64,000 nt of DNA from Cylindrospermum sp. NIES-4074. Its GTDB lineage: Bacteria > Cyanobacteriota > Cyanobacteriia > Cyanobacteriales > Nostocaceae. The DNA is taken from positions 2,545,346 to 2,609,345 of the forward strand of contig AP018269.1 of the NCBI GenBank assembly GCA_003994795.1, read 5' to 3'. Positions within the stretch are counted from its first letter, which is position 1. Each line of letters opens with the position of its first letter. Below are positions 51,948 through 60,228 of the stretch, one piece after another. The notes below the pieces were generated by a model. The model was not told the origin of the DNA. It did not search any database and saw only the letters and a program-made list of their open reading frames with translations. Position numbers and translations under genes: made by a program.

Positions 51948-52994
51948 GAGTAGGGACACCTTAATTTTACAAAGATTGCTGAGGTTTTCAGCGGTAAACA
52001 GCAAATATCTAAACCACCGACAGGAAACCCTTTCAAATGGCGTTTGTAGAAGAATGCACGTTCATTCTGATATGAAACTGTTTATGACAATGCTCAAGTG
52101 TGGCCTAAGAAGCCACCATCTATAAAATATGATGATAGCATTTAGGCTCACAAGCTCTTGAATAAAATCTTCTCAGTATATACTTAGAAAGTCAAGAGGC
52201 TATGGCAAGAATTTTCCGAGTTTATACTCAATGCCCAAGAAGGCTCAGGAAAATTGCTACTTATTTGCTCTTGACTTAAATGCTACAACAATGAGCTTAA
52301 GCAAATTTAGAAGTTGGCAGGGGTGAATGAATATATTTTCCTGCTAGCTCTAAGCTGTACTTTTTTTAGTCATTGCTGCGGCATCTACCAAGTAGGCTGG
52401 GTAACAATAAACAATAGTTTATATTGATATCTCGCTCATCGCAATTGCTCAAAGCCTTATCTAGAGCTTCTTTATCATCTCTTTAATGAATGGCTGCATA
52501 AGGACTGTCAACGACTTCTTAAGTTTATATTTTTCGGAAATATCTTTGCTCTTCATATTTCAAGGCTGTCATTTAAAATTTATAAAATCCATGAACTGAT
52601 ATGAAGATTTCTTCAAGACAATCGAATTTTACACGGTAGTGGTTTTACTGGGTTCTATCTTTTCTGGGTGAAAATTGCACTACCCAATGTCCTCAAGCTC
52701 CTCCTTGATTAATCTCCAACTCTCACAACCTTTGTGCTGCGGTCATTCCATACTAAAGCTAAAATTGCTTCTAAGCGGTTGGGAATCAGGTTTTGCACAC
52801 TATCCACCCTTTGTATAGTCAAAGTCGTGAAGTGGTGCTGAGGATGGAAGACAGTACAAGGGGTGGCGATGTATAATAACAGCCTTCGCTGTAACTATGT
52901 AACTATATTTTATTTAGGGCTAGAATAGTCGAGCCTTTGAGAATTTTCAACCATCAAGCAGCCCATTGCCCCCGCAAACAGATAAGATTTACAT
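51948..52994. other. 1-kb intergenic region before argS
   Basis: No start-bearing gene is recognised in these 1047 bases, which must contain the divergent promoters of the flavoprotein gene (minus) and argS (plus). On the minus strand, about 52710-52890 an open frame without an obvious start reads PQHHFTTLTIQRVDSVQNLI, then PNRLEAILALVWNDRSTKVV and a stop. It may be a gene remnant. Otherwise the DNA is AT-rich and featureless. Confidence 0.4.
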
Positions 52995-54752
52995 ATGAAC
53001 GCTACACAAGAACAACTAAAAGTTAAGTTAGAACAGGCTCTGGTGGCTGCTTTTGGCGCTGAGTACGCTGGAGTTGATCCGGTTTTGGTTCCTGCTAGCA
53101 ATCCTAAATTTGGTGATTATCAAGCGAATGTAGCTTTATCCCTGAGTAAAAAGTTAGGAAAGCAGCCAAGGGCGATCGCATCTGCCATAGTAGAGAAGTT
53201 GGATGTATCGGACATTTGCGAACCGCCAGAGATAGCTGGGCCTGGTTTTATCAATCTCAAACTGCAAACAGCATACCTGGAAGCACAATTAAACCTGATT
53301 CAAGCAGATCCCCGGTTAGGAGTCCCCACAGCAAAAACCCCACAGCGGGAAATTGTGGATTTTTCTAGTCCGAATATTGCCAAAGAAATGCACGTCGGAC
53401 ATTTGCGGTCTACTATTATTGGAGATGCGATCGCTCGCATTCTTGAATGGAAAGGACATGATGTGTTGCGGTTAAACCATGTTGGCGATTGGGGAACGCA
53501 ATTTGGAATGCTCATCACCTACCTGCGAGAAGTTTACCCAGAAGCCCTAACCACCGCCAACGCCTTAGATATTGGGGATTTAGTCAGTTTTTACCGCCAA
53601 GCCAAACTACGGTTTGATACAGATGAAACTTTCCAAGAGACAGCAAGGCAAGAAGTTGTCAGATTACAAGCAGGTGCAGAAGATACACTCCATGCTTGGA
53701 AACTGCTGTGCGAACAGTCGCGGCGTGAGTTTCAGGTAATTTACGATTTGTTGGATGTTCAAGTAACTGAACGGGGCGAATCTTTTTATAACTCCTTGCT
53801 ACCAGGAATTGTCGCAGATTTAGAAAAAACTGGTTTATTGGTAGAAAATCAAGGGGCGAAATGTGTTTTCTTGGATGGGTTTACTAACAGAGAAGGTGAA
53901 CCTCTGCCTTTAATTGTGCAAAAATCCGATGGTGGGTATAATTACGCAACTACTGATTTAGCATCCCTGCGCTACCGGATTCAGCAAGATCAAGCAAAGC
54001 GGATAATTTATGTCACCGATGTTGGACAAGCAAACCACTTTGCCCAATTTTTCCAGGTAGCACGCAAAGCCGGATGGATTCCTGATGATGTGGAACTAGT
54101 TCATGTTCCTTTTGGTTTGGTGCTGGGGGAAGATGGTAAAAAGTTCAAAACCCGCTCTGGGGATACTGTGCGGCTGCGGGATTTGCTGGATGAGGCGATC
54201 GCACGTTTTCGTGTGCTTTTGGAAGCTAGATTAAAAGATGAAGGACGAGAAGAAACTGAAGAGTTCATATCTCATGTTTCTACTGTAGTTGGTATTAGTG
54301 CTGTCAAGTATGCAGACCTCAGTCAAAATCGCACCAGCAACTACATCTTCAGCTATGACAAAATGATAGCGCCTTTAGGTAATACGGCACCATACTTACT
54401 CTATGTTTACGCTCGGATTCAAAGTATTGGTCGTGAAGGTAATATTAATTTTGAACAGTTAAGAATTAATGGCAAAATCACCTTAGCTGAGGAAACAGAA
54501 TTAACTTTGGCAAAGCATATCTTACAACTCGACAAAATTATTAGTGATGTTGAGCAAGATTTGCTCCCAAATCGTTTGTGCGAGTATTTATATCAGTTGA
54601 GCGATAAGTTTAACAAGTTCTATGAGAATTGTCATGTTCTCAAATCTGAGGAACCTATACGTACATCTCGATTGGTGTTGTGCGATTTAACGGCTAGAAC
54701 GCTGAAATTGGGTCTATCTTTACTGGGGATTCAGGTAGTAAATAGGATGTAG
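52995..54752 (+). CDS. argS: Arginine--tRNA ligase
   Basis: 585 residues, normal for class I ArgRS, which charges tRNA(Arg) and needs the tRNA for activation. The N-terminal additional domain is [20 protein letters not shown] with [10 protein letters not shown]. The HIGH signature appears as [16 protein letters not shown] (about 133-148). Further marks are [35 protein letters not shown] and the KMSKS-equivalent [19 protein letters not shown]. The C-terminal anticodon-binding helices ([12 protein letters not shown] ... [20 protein letters not shown]) are complete. It is cytoplasmic, essential and transcribed alone. Confidence 0.97.
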   Translation: MNATQEQLKVKLEQALVAAFGAEYAGVDPVLVPASNPKFGDYQANVALSLSKKLGKQPRAIASAIVEKLDVSDICEPPEIAGPGFINLKLQTAYLEAQLNLIQADPRLGVPTAKTPQREIVDFSSPNIAKEMHVGHLRSTIIGDAIARILEWKGHDVLRLNHVGDWGTQFGMLITYLREVYPEALTTANALDIGDLVSFYRQAKLRFDTDETFQETARQEVVRLQAGAEDTLHAWKLLCEQSRREFQVIYDLLDVQVTERGESFYNSLLPGIVADLEKTGLLVENQGAKCVFLDGFTNREGEPLPLIVQKSDGGYNYATTDLASLRYRIQQDQAKRIIYVTDVGQANHFAQFFQVARKAGWIPDDVELVHVPFGLVLGEDGKKFKTRSGDTVRLRDLLDEAIARFRVLLEARLKDEGREETEEFISHVSTVVGISAVKYADLSQNRTSNYIFSYDKMIAPLGNTAPYLLYVYARIQSIGREGNINFEQLRINGKITLAEETELTLAKHILQLDKIISDVEQDLLPNRLCEYLYQLSDKFNKFYENCHVLKSEEPIRTSRLVLCDLTARTLKLGLSLLGIQVVNRM

Positions 54753-55144
54753 AAGGAATTTTCTTTGGTTCTTCGGTACTTTTTATGGAGAACCCAGTTC
54801 AGAATCATTGAAAGCCTTATTGTGTCGGCTTTTCATTGAAAATATTGGGCATAATAGTTTATAAGCCTTGCCCCATAAGGGTTTTGTGGTAATCAATCAT
54901 CAATTACCATAAAATCTCCGAAAGAACCTTTTCTTTTAACGCAGAGGAACACGGAGGGAACGCAGAGGTACGCAGAGAGTTTAATTGAGGTTTTTTTCTT
55001 TGCGTCCTTATTCCTGCTACGAATTTATCAGTAGGGGAAATTTGACGATTAAACTTAAAATAATACTGCCACTCATCAGGCACTTAGGCAAGCTTTGATC
55101 CGTCACAACTAACCATCAACTATTAAAATCTGGAGAAAGAGAAA
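54753..55144. other. Intergenic region with short dispersed repeats
   Basis: These 392 bases carry a hairpin TGGTAAT ... ATTACCA (about 54894-54911) and the repeat block AACGCAGAGGAACACGGAGG followed by AACGCAGAGGTACGCAGAG (54939-54980), a well-known intergenic repeat type of Nostoc relatives. No gene is seen. Confidence 0.5.
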
Positions 55145-55534
55145 TTGAAAATAGCAATTATTGCCAAAACACTAATAGCATCACTAGGATTATTAGTTTT
55201 ATTTGTCCCAAATCAAGCATCAGCGCAACTTGTACCTCAACCTTGGGTTTCAGTTGGGGGAAAAGATGGTGATACCACCTATGCTATAGGTGCTAGAGCA
55301 TTAAATTTCGGAGTTGAAGTAGGAACTGGCCCTGATGGTGCTACGGGAGTTGACGTTTTAAAATTTATTAATTTGCCTGTAATTTCACCTTACTTAGGTG
55401 TTGGCTTATATTCAGAAGATAAGGGTGTTGCTGTTTCTGGTGGTGTGCAAGTAAGCGCTACTGATAAAGTTTTTGTGGGTGCTGGTTATAATTCTGTTAG
55501 AGGGGTGAATGGTCAATTGGGAATAAAATTCTAA
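55145..55534 (+). CDS. Small exported protein, unknown
   Basis: 129 residues from a TTG start with CTGGAGAAAGAG upstream; no in-frame ATG is available near. Clear Sec signal peptide (MKIAIIAKTLIASLGLLVLF) ending at NQASA-Q. The mature part is Gly/Val-rich and beta-repetitive (WVSVGGKDGDTTYAIGARAL, LGVGLYSEDKGVAVSGGVQV, VFVGAGYNSVRGVNGQLGIK), which suggests a small beta-barrel-like or surface domain. No known family. A strong terminator lies downstream at 55678-55711. Confidence 0.72.
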   Translation: MKIAIIAKTLIASLGLLVLFVPNQASAQLVPQPWVSVGGKDGDTTYAIGARALNFGVEVGTGPDGATGVDVLKFINLPVISPYLGVGLYSEDKGVAVSGGVQVSATDKVFVGAGYNSVRGVNGQLGIKF

Positions 55535-55897
55535 TTTTTGTTGGTAATAATGTTAAACATTAAGAACAACAGCTAACTGCTGTTAAATGGAGATTTTGTT
55601 AGCATTATTTCAATCAATCTATTTTCTAGGAAGATTTAATTCTTTTTCTAGAAATCCGCTTAAATTTGCTATTTTCACCTCAGCTAGCTGGCAAAAGTTA
55701 GCTGAGGTTTTTAATTTTCATTCTTGTTATGGCTGCATTTATGGTGTAATGTTTATTTACCGACAAGAGACAAGACTTCAAATAGTGATATGGGCAATAT
55801 CCAGTAATTTTTCCTATGGATGGTAAGAGTGAGCAAAGTCCTATCACTCATCTTTACAGCACAATCTTAATGTTCTTAATTTAACAGGAATTTATTT
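55535..55897. other. Intergenic region downstream of the exported protein gene
   Basis: It holds the terminator at 55678-55711. A 79-codon frame (55587-55826) runs straight across that terminator and has no protein-like features, so it is not called. The ribosome site AACAGGAA of the WD40 gene is at the right end. Confidence 0.55.
55678..55711 (+). terminator. Rho-independent terminator after the exported protein gene
   Basis: CCTCAGCTA(GC)TGGCAAAAG(T)TAGCTGAGG followed by TTTTTA: strong stem plus U-tract on the plus strand. Confidence 0.85.
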
Positions 55898-58234
55898 ATG
55901 CAGCCAGGGCTAAGATTACTAATTCAACTGGTATTAGAGTTTGCACCTGTGATGGTAAATCTGATTCAAAAGCACACAGCAGCAAATTTAGATGGCGCTA
56001 ATTACCAATTCCCAAAAGTAATTCAAGAAGTTATAGAAAATGTAAACATAGTCACTCAAAATTGGAGTAATGCAGAAGAATTCACCCAAGAAAAATACCG
56101 ACAACAGCAATTAGCGATTTATCACAATGAAATAAAATTGAAAATAGCGCAACAACAACGGGAAACAGCACTCCAATTACCAGAAGTCAATAAAATTCTG
56201 GATAGCTGGCCTTTGAGATTATATCCTTCACAAATTTTAGAATCTCACGCCAGTTCTGAACGCATACCGCTCAAAATTTTTATCGCACCGCCACAAGTGC
56301 AATTTGATAAATCTGTCCAGAGAAATGAAGGATTTTCTGCTATTGAGCTAGTGTTAGCTGAAGGGTTAAGAGAGTTTGTTAATCAGCATTACTCTCTCCA
56401 TGATCCAGTTAGACCCACTGAGTTTTTAGCAGGAGCTTGGGATAGTAAACGTTTCCATAGTGAATCTAGCATTAAGTCTCTATTTGGAACTCTTAAAACC
56501 CAGCCCAGTTTAATCTTAGAGTCAGAAAATGATGGAGATTATCTAAATTTTCGGATTGCTTATTGGGGGTTAGGGCAAGATAAATATTACTATCAAACTA
56601 TTTCTCGTTTACCTTATCGCCAAATTCTGGAAGAGTCAGCTAAAAGTCGTGCCTTAGAATGGAAAAAGCTGAGAGATGAACTAATAGCATTGGGAGAAGA
56701 TATAGAAGAAATTAATAGTTTAAACAAAGATAATGCAATTAATTTAGCAATTCTGGAAAAGGTAAATAAATGGCAAAATAAAGGCATTGATATTAGTAAG
56801 TTATCTTTAGAATATCAAGTTAATCATCAGGATTTTGAAAAGCTTTGCCAGGTGTTAATTAACTGTCACTGTTTAGTTGCTGCTTGGGTAGCAGATGCTT
56901 ATCATTTAGTGCATCATGATGTATCGCCTCTACTGCCGGAGTTGCTACCAAGTTTGCTCAAAGATGAGCTAGATTTACAATCGGTGGCTGCGATCGCCAC
57001 TGGTTATAAACAAGTCTACCAAGCTTTACAAAATGAGCGCCGTTTCTGGGTTCCGGAATTGGCTTTGCAGTTAGCTCAGAGTTTATCCAATTTACCCGAT
57101 CCCTCTTGGTCACAGGAACAGGTTGATTACTCAATTAGCACCTGGTTACAACTGCGGCAAGTATCAACCCTGGAAGTAAGTAACGCCTTGGAAGCAATGC
57201 AATTAGCTATCAAGGTAGAAGATGAAGCATATGTTGAAAAGTTGAGGGAATATTTTGTAGCAGTTGGCGATCGCCAAAATCTCGTTTATGTGGAGAAACT
57301 TTTAGAGGCAATCGCCCATCTCAAAGATAAACGCCATCTGGAAACAGCCAATTTTAGCCACACCCTCACAGGACATTCTGGCAAGGTTTCATCTGTGGCG
57401 ATTAGTTCTGATGGGGAGACTTTAGTTAGTGGGTGTACAGACAAAACCATCAATATTTGGAATCTCAACACCGGTAAGCTCACCCGTACTATCACGGAAA
57501 ATGCAGAAGCCGTTTCATCTGTGGCTGTGAGTCCTCATGGTAATTACTTAGCTGTTGGCAGTTGCGAACATCGTAAGAGTAATGTTAAAGTGTGGGATCT
57601 GAAAACTGGTAAGCTGCTGCACACATTCTTGGGACATCAAAAACCAGTTAACGTCGTGGCAATTAGTCCAAATGGGCAGATTCTCGCTAGTGGTAGTCAT
57701 AAAATCAAGATTTGGAATTTGTACACAGGCGATCGCATTTGTACTCTTTGGCATTCATCCGCAGTTCATGCCATTGCTATCAGCCCTGATGCTAAAATCC
57801 TCGCCAGTGGCAGTTCTGACGCCAAAATCAGGCTGTGGAACCCACGCACAGGCGATCCGTTACACACGCTGGTCGGCCATGCAGGAGAAGTGAGTGCGAT
57901 CGCCATCAGTGCCAATGGCGAAACCCTGTTTAGCGGCAGTGCAGACGCCACCATCAAAATTTGGCATCTGGCTACAGGTAAATTGCTACAGACCCTAACT
58001 GGACACTCAGACAAGGTAAAATCGATAGCTATCAGTCCAGATGGCAAAACTCTATTTAGCGGCAGTGCGGACACTACTATTAAAATTTGGCATTTGGCTA
58101 CAGGTGAATTAGTACAAACCCTGAGTAAGCACGGCGGGATTGTCAATTCCCTCGCTCTGAGTTTAGATGGTAAGTCCCTCGCCAGTGGTAGTGCTGACAA
58201 AACAATTAAAGTATGGCGGGTGGTGAGCAATTGA
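55898..58234 (+). CDS. WD40-repeat protein with uncharacterised N-terminal domain
   Basis: 778 residues. The N-terminal ~480 residues are helical and have no named family that I recognise (KIFIAPPQVQFDKSVQRNEG, SAIELVLAEGLREFVNQHYS). The C-terminal ~290 residues form about seven WD40 repeats with GH ... SPDGKTLFSGSADTTIKIW-type units, i.e. one complete beta-propeller for protein binding. Good ribosome site AACAGGAA. This architecture is a cyanobacterial expansion, often linked to signalling or conflict systems. Soluble, no signal peptide. The WD repeats are similar to each other at DNA level, so recent internal duplication is plausible. Confidence 0.88.
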   Translation: MQPGLRLLIQLVLEFAPVMVNLIQKHTAANLDGANYQFPKVIQEVIENVNIVTQNWSNAEEFTQEKYRQQQLAIYHNEIKLKIAQQQRETALQLPEVNKILDSWPLRLYPSQILESHASSERIPLKIFIAPPQVQFDKSVQRNEGFSAIELVLAEGLREFVNQHYSLHDPVRPTEFLAGAWDSKRFHSESSIKSLFGTLKTQPSLILESENDGDYLNFRIAYWGLGQDKYYYQTISRLPYRQILEESAKSRALEWKKLRDELIALGEDIEEINSLNKDNAINLAILEKVNKWQNKGIDISKLSLEYQVNHQDFEKLCQVLINCHCLVAAWVADAYHLVHHDVSPLLPELLPSLLKDELDLQSVAAIATGYKQVYQALQNERRFWVPELALQLAQSLSNLPDPSWSQEQVDYSISTWLQLRQVSTLEVSNALEAMQLAIKVEDEAYVEKLREYFVAVGDRQNLVYVEKLLEAIAHLKDKRHLETANFSHTLTGHSGKVSSVAISSDGETLVSGCTDKTINIWNLNTGKLTRTITENAEAVSSVAVSPHGNYLAVGSCEHRKSNVKVWDLKTGKLLHTFLGHQKPVNVVAISPNGQILASGSHKIKIWNLYTGDRICTLWHSSAVHAIAISPDAKILASGSSDAKIRLWNPRTGDPLHTLVGHAGEVSAIAISANGETLFSGSADATIKIWHLATGKLLQTLTGHSDKVKSIAISPDGKTLFSGSADTTIKIWHLATGELVQTLSKHGGIVNSLALSLDGKSLASGSADKTIKVWRVVSN

Positions 58235-58353
58235 GAATTCAACTTGACTGCCGGAAAGTTGCCCAAAACCCATGAGCAGTAGTAGTTCTGACAGTAAAGG
58301 TAGGCGATCGCTTCGACTGCCTTTACTTGTCTACCATGTTTATCAGCTTTCAG

Positions 58354-58431
58354 ATGCTTCAAAAGACTGTGTAGGTTGCTCCATAATCATCTACTGTGAT
58401 GATTTGCCCAACCCACAGTCTTTTGAAGCAT
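58354..58431. repeat. Long inverted repeat with 18-bp near-perfect arms
   Basis: The left arm ATGCTTCAAAAGACTGTG is followed by TAGGTTG and the right arm reads CAACCC then ACAGTCTTTTGAAGCAT. Within the loop ATCA ... TGAT also pairs. It may be the terminator of the WD40 gene, a small-RNA gene or a MITE-like element. Confidence 0.65.
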
Positions 58432-58580
58432 AATCGCCAATACTGGTAACAAAACTTCTTTACACACTCTTTAAAGTGTGTTATTAAAATAATATCGTCG
58501 TAGTAAACAAAGTATGTATAGACTCTTCACTAGTCTAGATATGCAGTTTCTCGATGATTAGTGTTCTTGTGTCCTCTCTG

Positions 58581-58727
58581 ATTCCTAAATTGATTATGAA
58601 AGACTTCATCTTTCCTGTTTTACATTGTCCATTTCCGTGGCCACGCAATAAATCAATTTATTGTACTGGAAGCGAAGGCTATTCAATAAGTACATCTCTG
58701 CAATCTTCTGTCAATTGAATTAGCATA
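58581..58727. repeat. Diverged direct repeat, copy 1
   Basis: It starts ATTCCTAAATTGATTATGAA and ends TCAATTGAATTAGCAT. It is matched by copy 2 at 59103-59252 with many substitutions and small indels. Similarity may extend about 100 bases further upstream of each copy. Confidence 0.6.
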
Positions 58728-59102
58728 ATAGGATTTGTGGAAGTTACAATTAGCTTTTCTGATTGCTGCTTCTATCCCTAACAGTCAGCTTGAAAAATAA
58801 ACATTGGTAAAAAATTAGTTTGCTGACCATTTATATAGGATAACCAATTGAATGTCTTACCTTTAGGAAAAAAATCAACACATTCAACAGTGGCAGTACA
58901 TACATAGGAATGTAAGTTAACTTCATTTACTTGTGAAGCTTAAAATGTTCATTGTGTAAGCTTCAACTTAGATGCAGATTTACTTATATACTGCACACCT
59001 CTTAGTGTGAAAGTTTATACTATCCAAAAATAATCTACCAGAGACTTTCCAGAAGTCTACAGATATTCTTTGGCTATGTTACATATTTTTGCGTTTCCTT
59101 TT

Positions 59103-59252
59103 ATTCCTAAAATGGCTATGAAAGAAAGAATTCATCTTCTCTGATTTATTCTATCCACTTCCTTTACTACTGAAGAATGCTATTTATTGTTCAAGGAAAG
59201 TACGCTCTTCAATGAGTGAGTCTTTGCAAGCTTCTGACAATTGAATTAGCAT
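59103..59252. repeat. Diverged direct repeat, copy 2
   Basis: It starts ATTCCTAAAATGGCTATGAA and ends ACAATTGAATTAGCAT. It is paired with copy 1 at 58581-58727 and lies about 165 bases before the haem-oxygenase-fold gene. Confidence 0.6.
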
Positions 59253-59417
59253 CTCTAATTATCATTTATTTTGACGCTGAAAAAGTTTGCCTTGCCGTAC
59301 AGGCATCAGCGTCTGCGATGTGCAACTTGAAGACAGACTAACTTACACCCTTAATTAAAAATGGTGTGACAGTTGATTGTGTGCAAGATTAAACTGTGGA
59401 AAAATTGAGGAATCAAG

Positions 59418-60134
59418 ATGAAAGAAGTCCTGGATTTGATTCAAAAGAAGAAGCTAGAATTTGCTCAAGCACCATTATTTAAATATATGCAAGACAAAAG
59501 CATACATCCAAAGCAAAGATTAAGTTTTGCACCCTGTATAGTTCCTTTAGCTATGGAGTTTGGGGAGCAATGCAAATATGTCTTTACAGAAGATGTAACA
59601 ACTAATGAACTCCAAAAAATAATTAATCAACATGCTCGTGAAGAGCACCATCACTGGCAGTGGCTTCTAGAAGACCTGGAAAAATTGGGTTTTAACGATC
59701 TTCAAAGTTACAGTAAATCGATAAAATTTCTTTGGGGAGAAGAAACTAAAAAAACAAGGGATGTATGTAGGCTAACTGATCTATATACCTTCCAAGCCGA
59801 CCCCATCTACAAGCTGGTAGCAATTCAGGTAGCAGAAGTAACAGCAAATATATTTTTCACTGTAGCAGAAACAGTAGCTGAGGAATTGCAAGAAATTACC
59901 CAAAAATATTATACATATTTTGGGGGATGTCATTTAGATAAAGAAAACAGCCATCAAATAAATCAACCTGAAAAATGGCAAATCATAACCCAGATACAAC
60001 TTTCACAAGAAGCTCGTCAAAAAGCTTTTGAGATAGTTGAGACACTGTTTCAAGCCTATTTAGATGTAATGAATGAGTGGTTGGAATTTGCCAAAAAGCA
60101 AGATTTACAAGCATTACAATTACAAATTGTCTAA
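59418..60134 (+). CDS. Haem-oxygenase-fold protein, putative diiron oxygenase
   Basis: 238 residues, all-helical, of the haem-oxygenase-like (TenA/PqqC/HDO) superfamily. Candidate metal ligands sit where diiron members have them: Glu in LAMEFGEQCKYVF (about 48-60), His cluster REEHHHWQWLLEDLEKLGF (about 75-93), Glu in VAEVTANIFFTVAET, and a late His/Asp/His set in GGCHLDKENSHQ (about 173-184). Such enzymes do N-oxygenation or C-C cleavage of amino acids (SznF, UndA, BelK types). The first 39 residues match the N-terminus of the flavoprotein at 50061-51947 at about 19 positions. GAGGAATC precedes the ATG. Function is inferred only. Confidence 0.78.
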   Translation: MKEVLDLIQKKKLEFAQAPLFKYMQDKSIHPKQRLSFAPCIVPLAMEFGEQCKYVFTEDVTTNELQKIINQHAREEHHHWQWLLEDLEKLGFNDLQSYSKSIKFLWGEETKKTRDVCRLTDLYTFQADPIYKLVAIQVAEVTANIFFTVAETVAEELQEITQKYYTYFGGCHLDKENSHQINQPEKWQIITQIQLSQEARQKAFEIVETLFQAYLDVMNEWLEFAKKQDLQALQLQIV

Positions 60135-60228
60135 CCAACCTCTATTTTCTTTTTCAATAAAACTTAGCTACTTTTTAAATATCCCCCCCCTTAAGGTTCA
60201 GAATTAACTCCTGGCAATGAGATTGAGT

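Larger units (their letters stand above)
58235..59417. other. 1.2-kb intergenic region with hairpin and duplicated segments
   Basis: No gene is recognised. It contains the long hairpin at 58354-58431 and two diverged copies of a 150-base or longer segment (58581-58727 and 59103-59252). This is unusually long noncoding DNA for the window and lies directly upstream of the haem-oxygenase-fold gene. Confidence 0.6.

Noticed and set aside
55587-55826. 79-codon plus-strand frame starting MEILLALFQ
   Set aside because: It runs through a clear rho-independent terminator and shows no protein-like composition.
57766-58362. Minus-strand 198-codon frame
   Set aside because: It is the antisense shadow of WD40 repeats and consists of repeated Leu/Ser-rich units.
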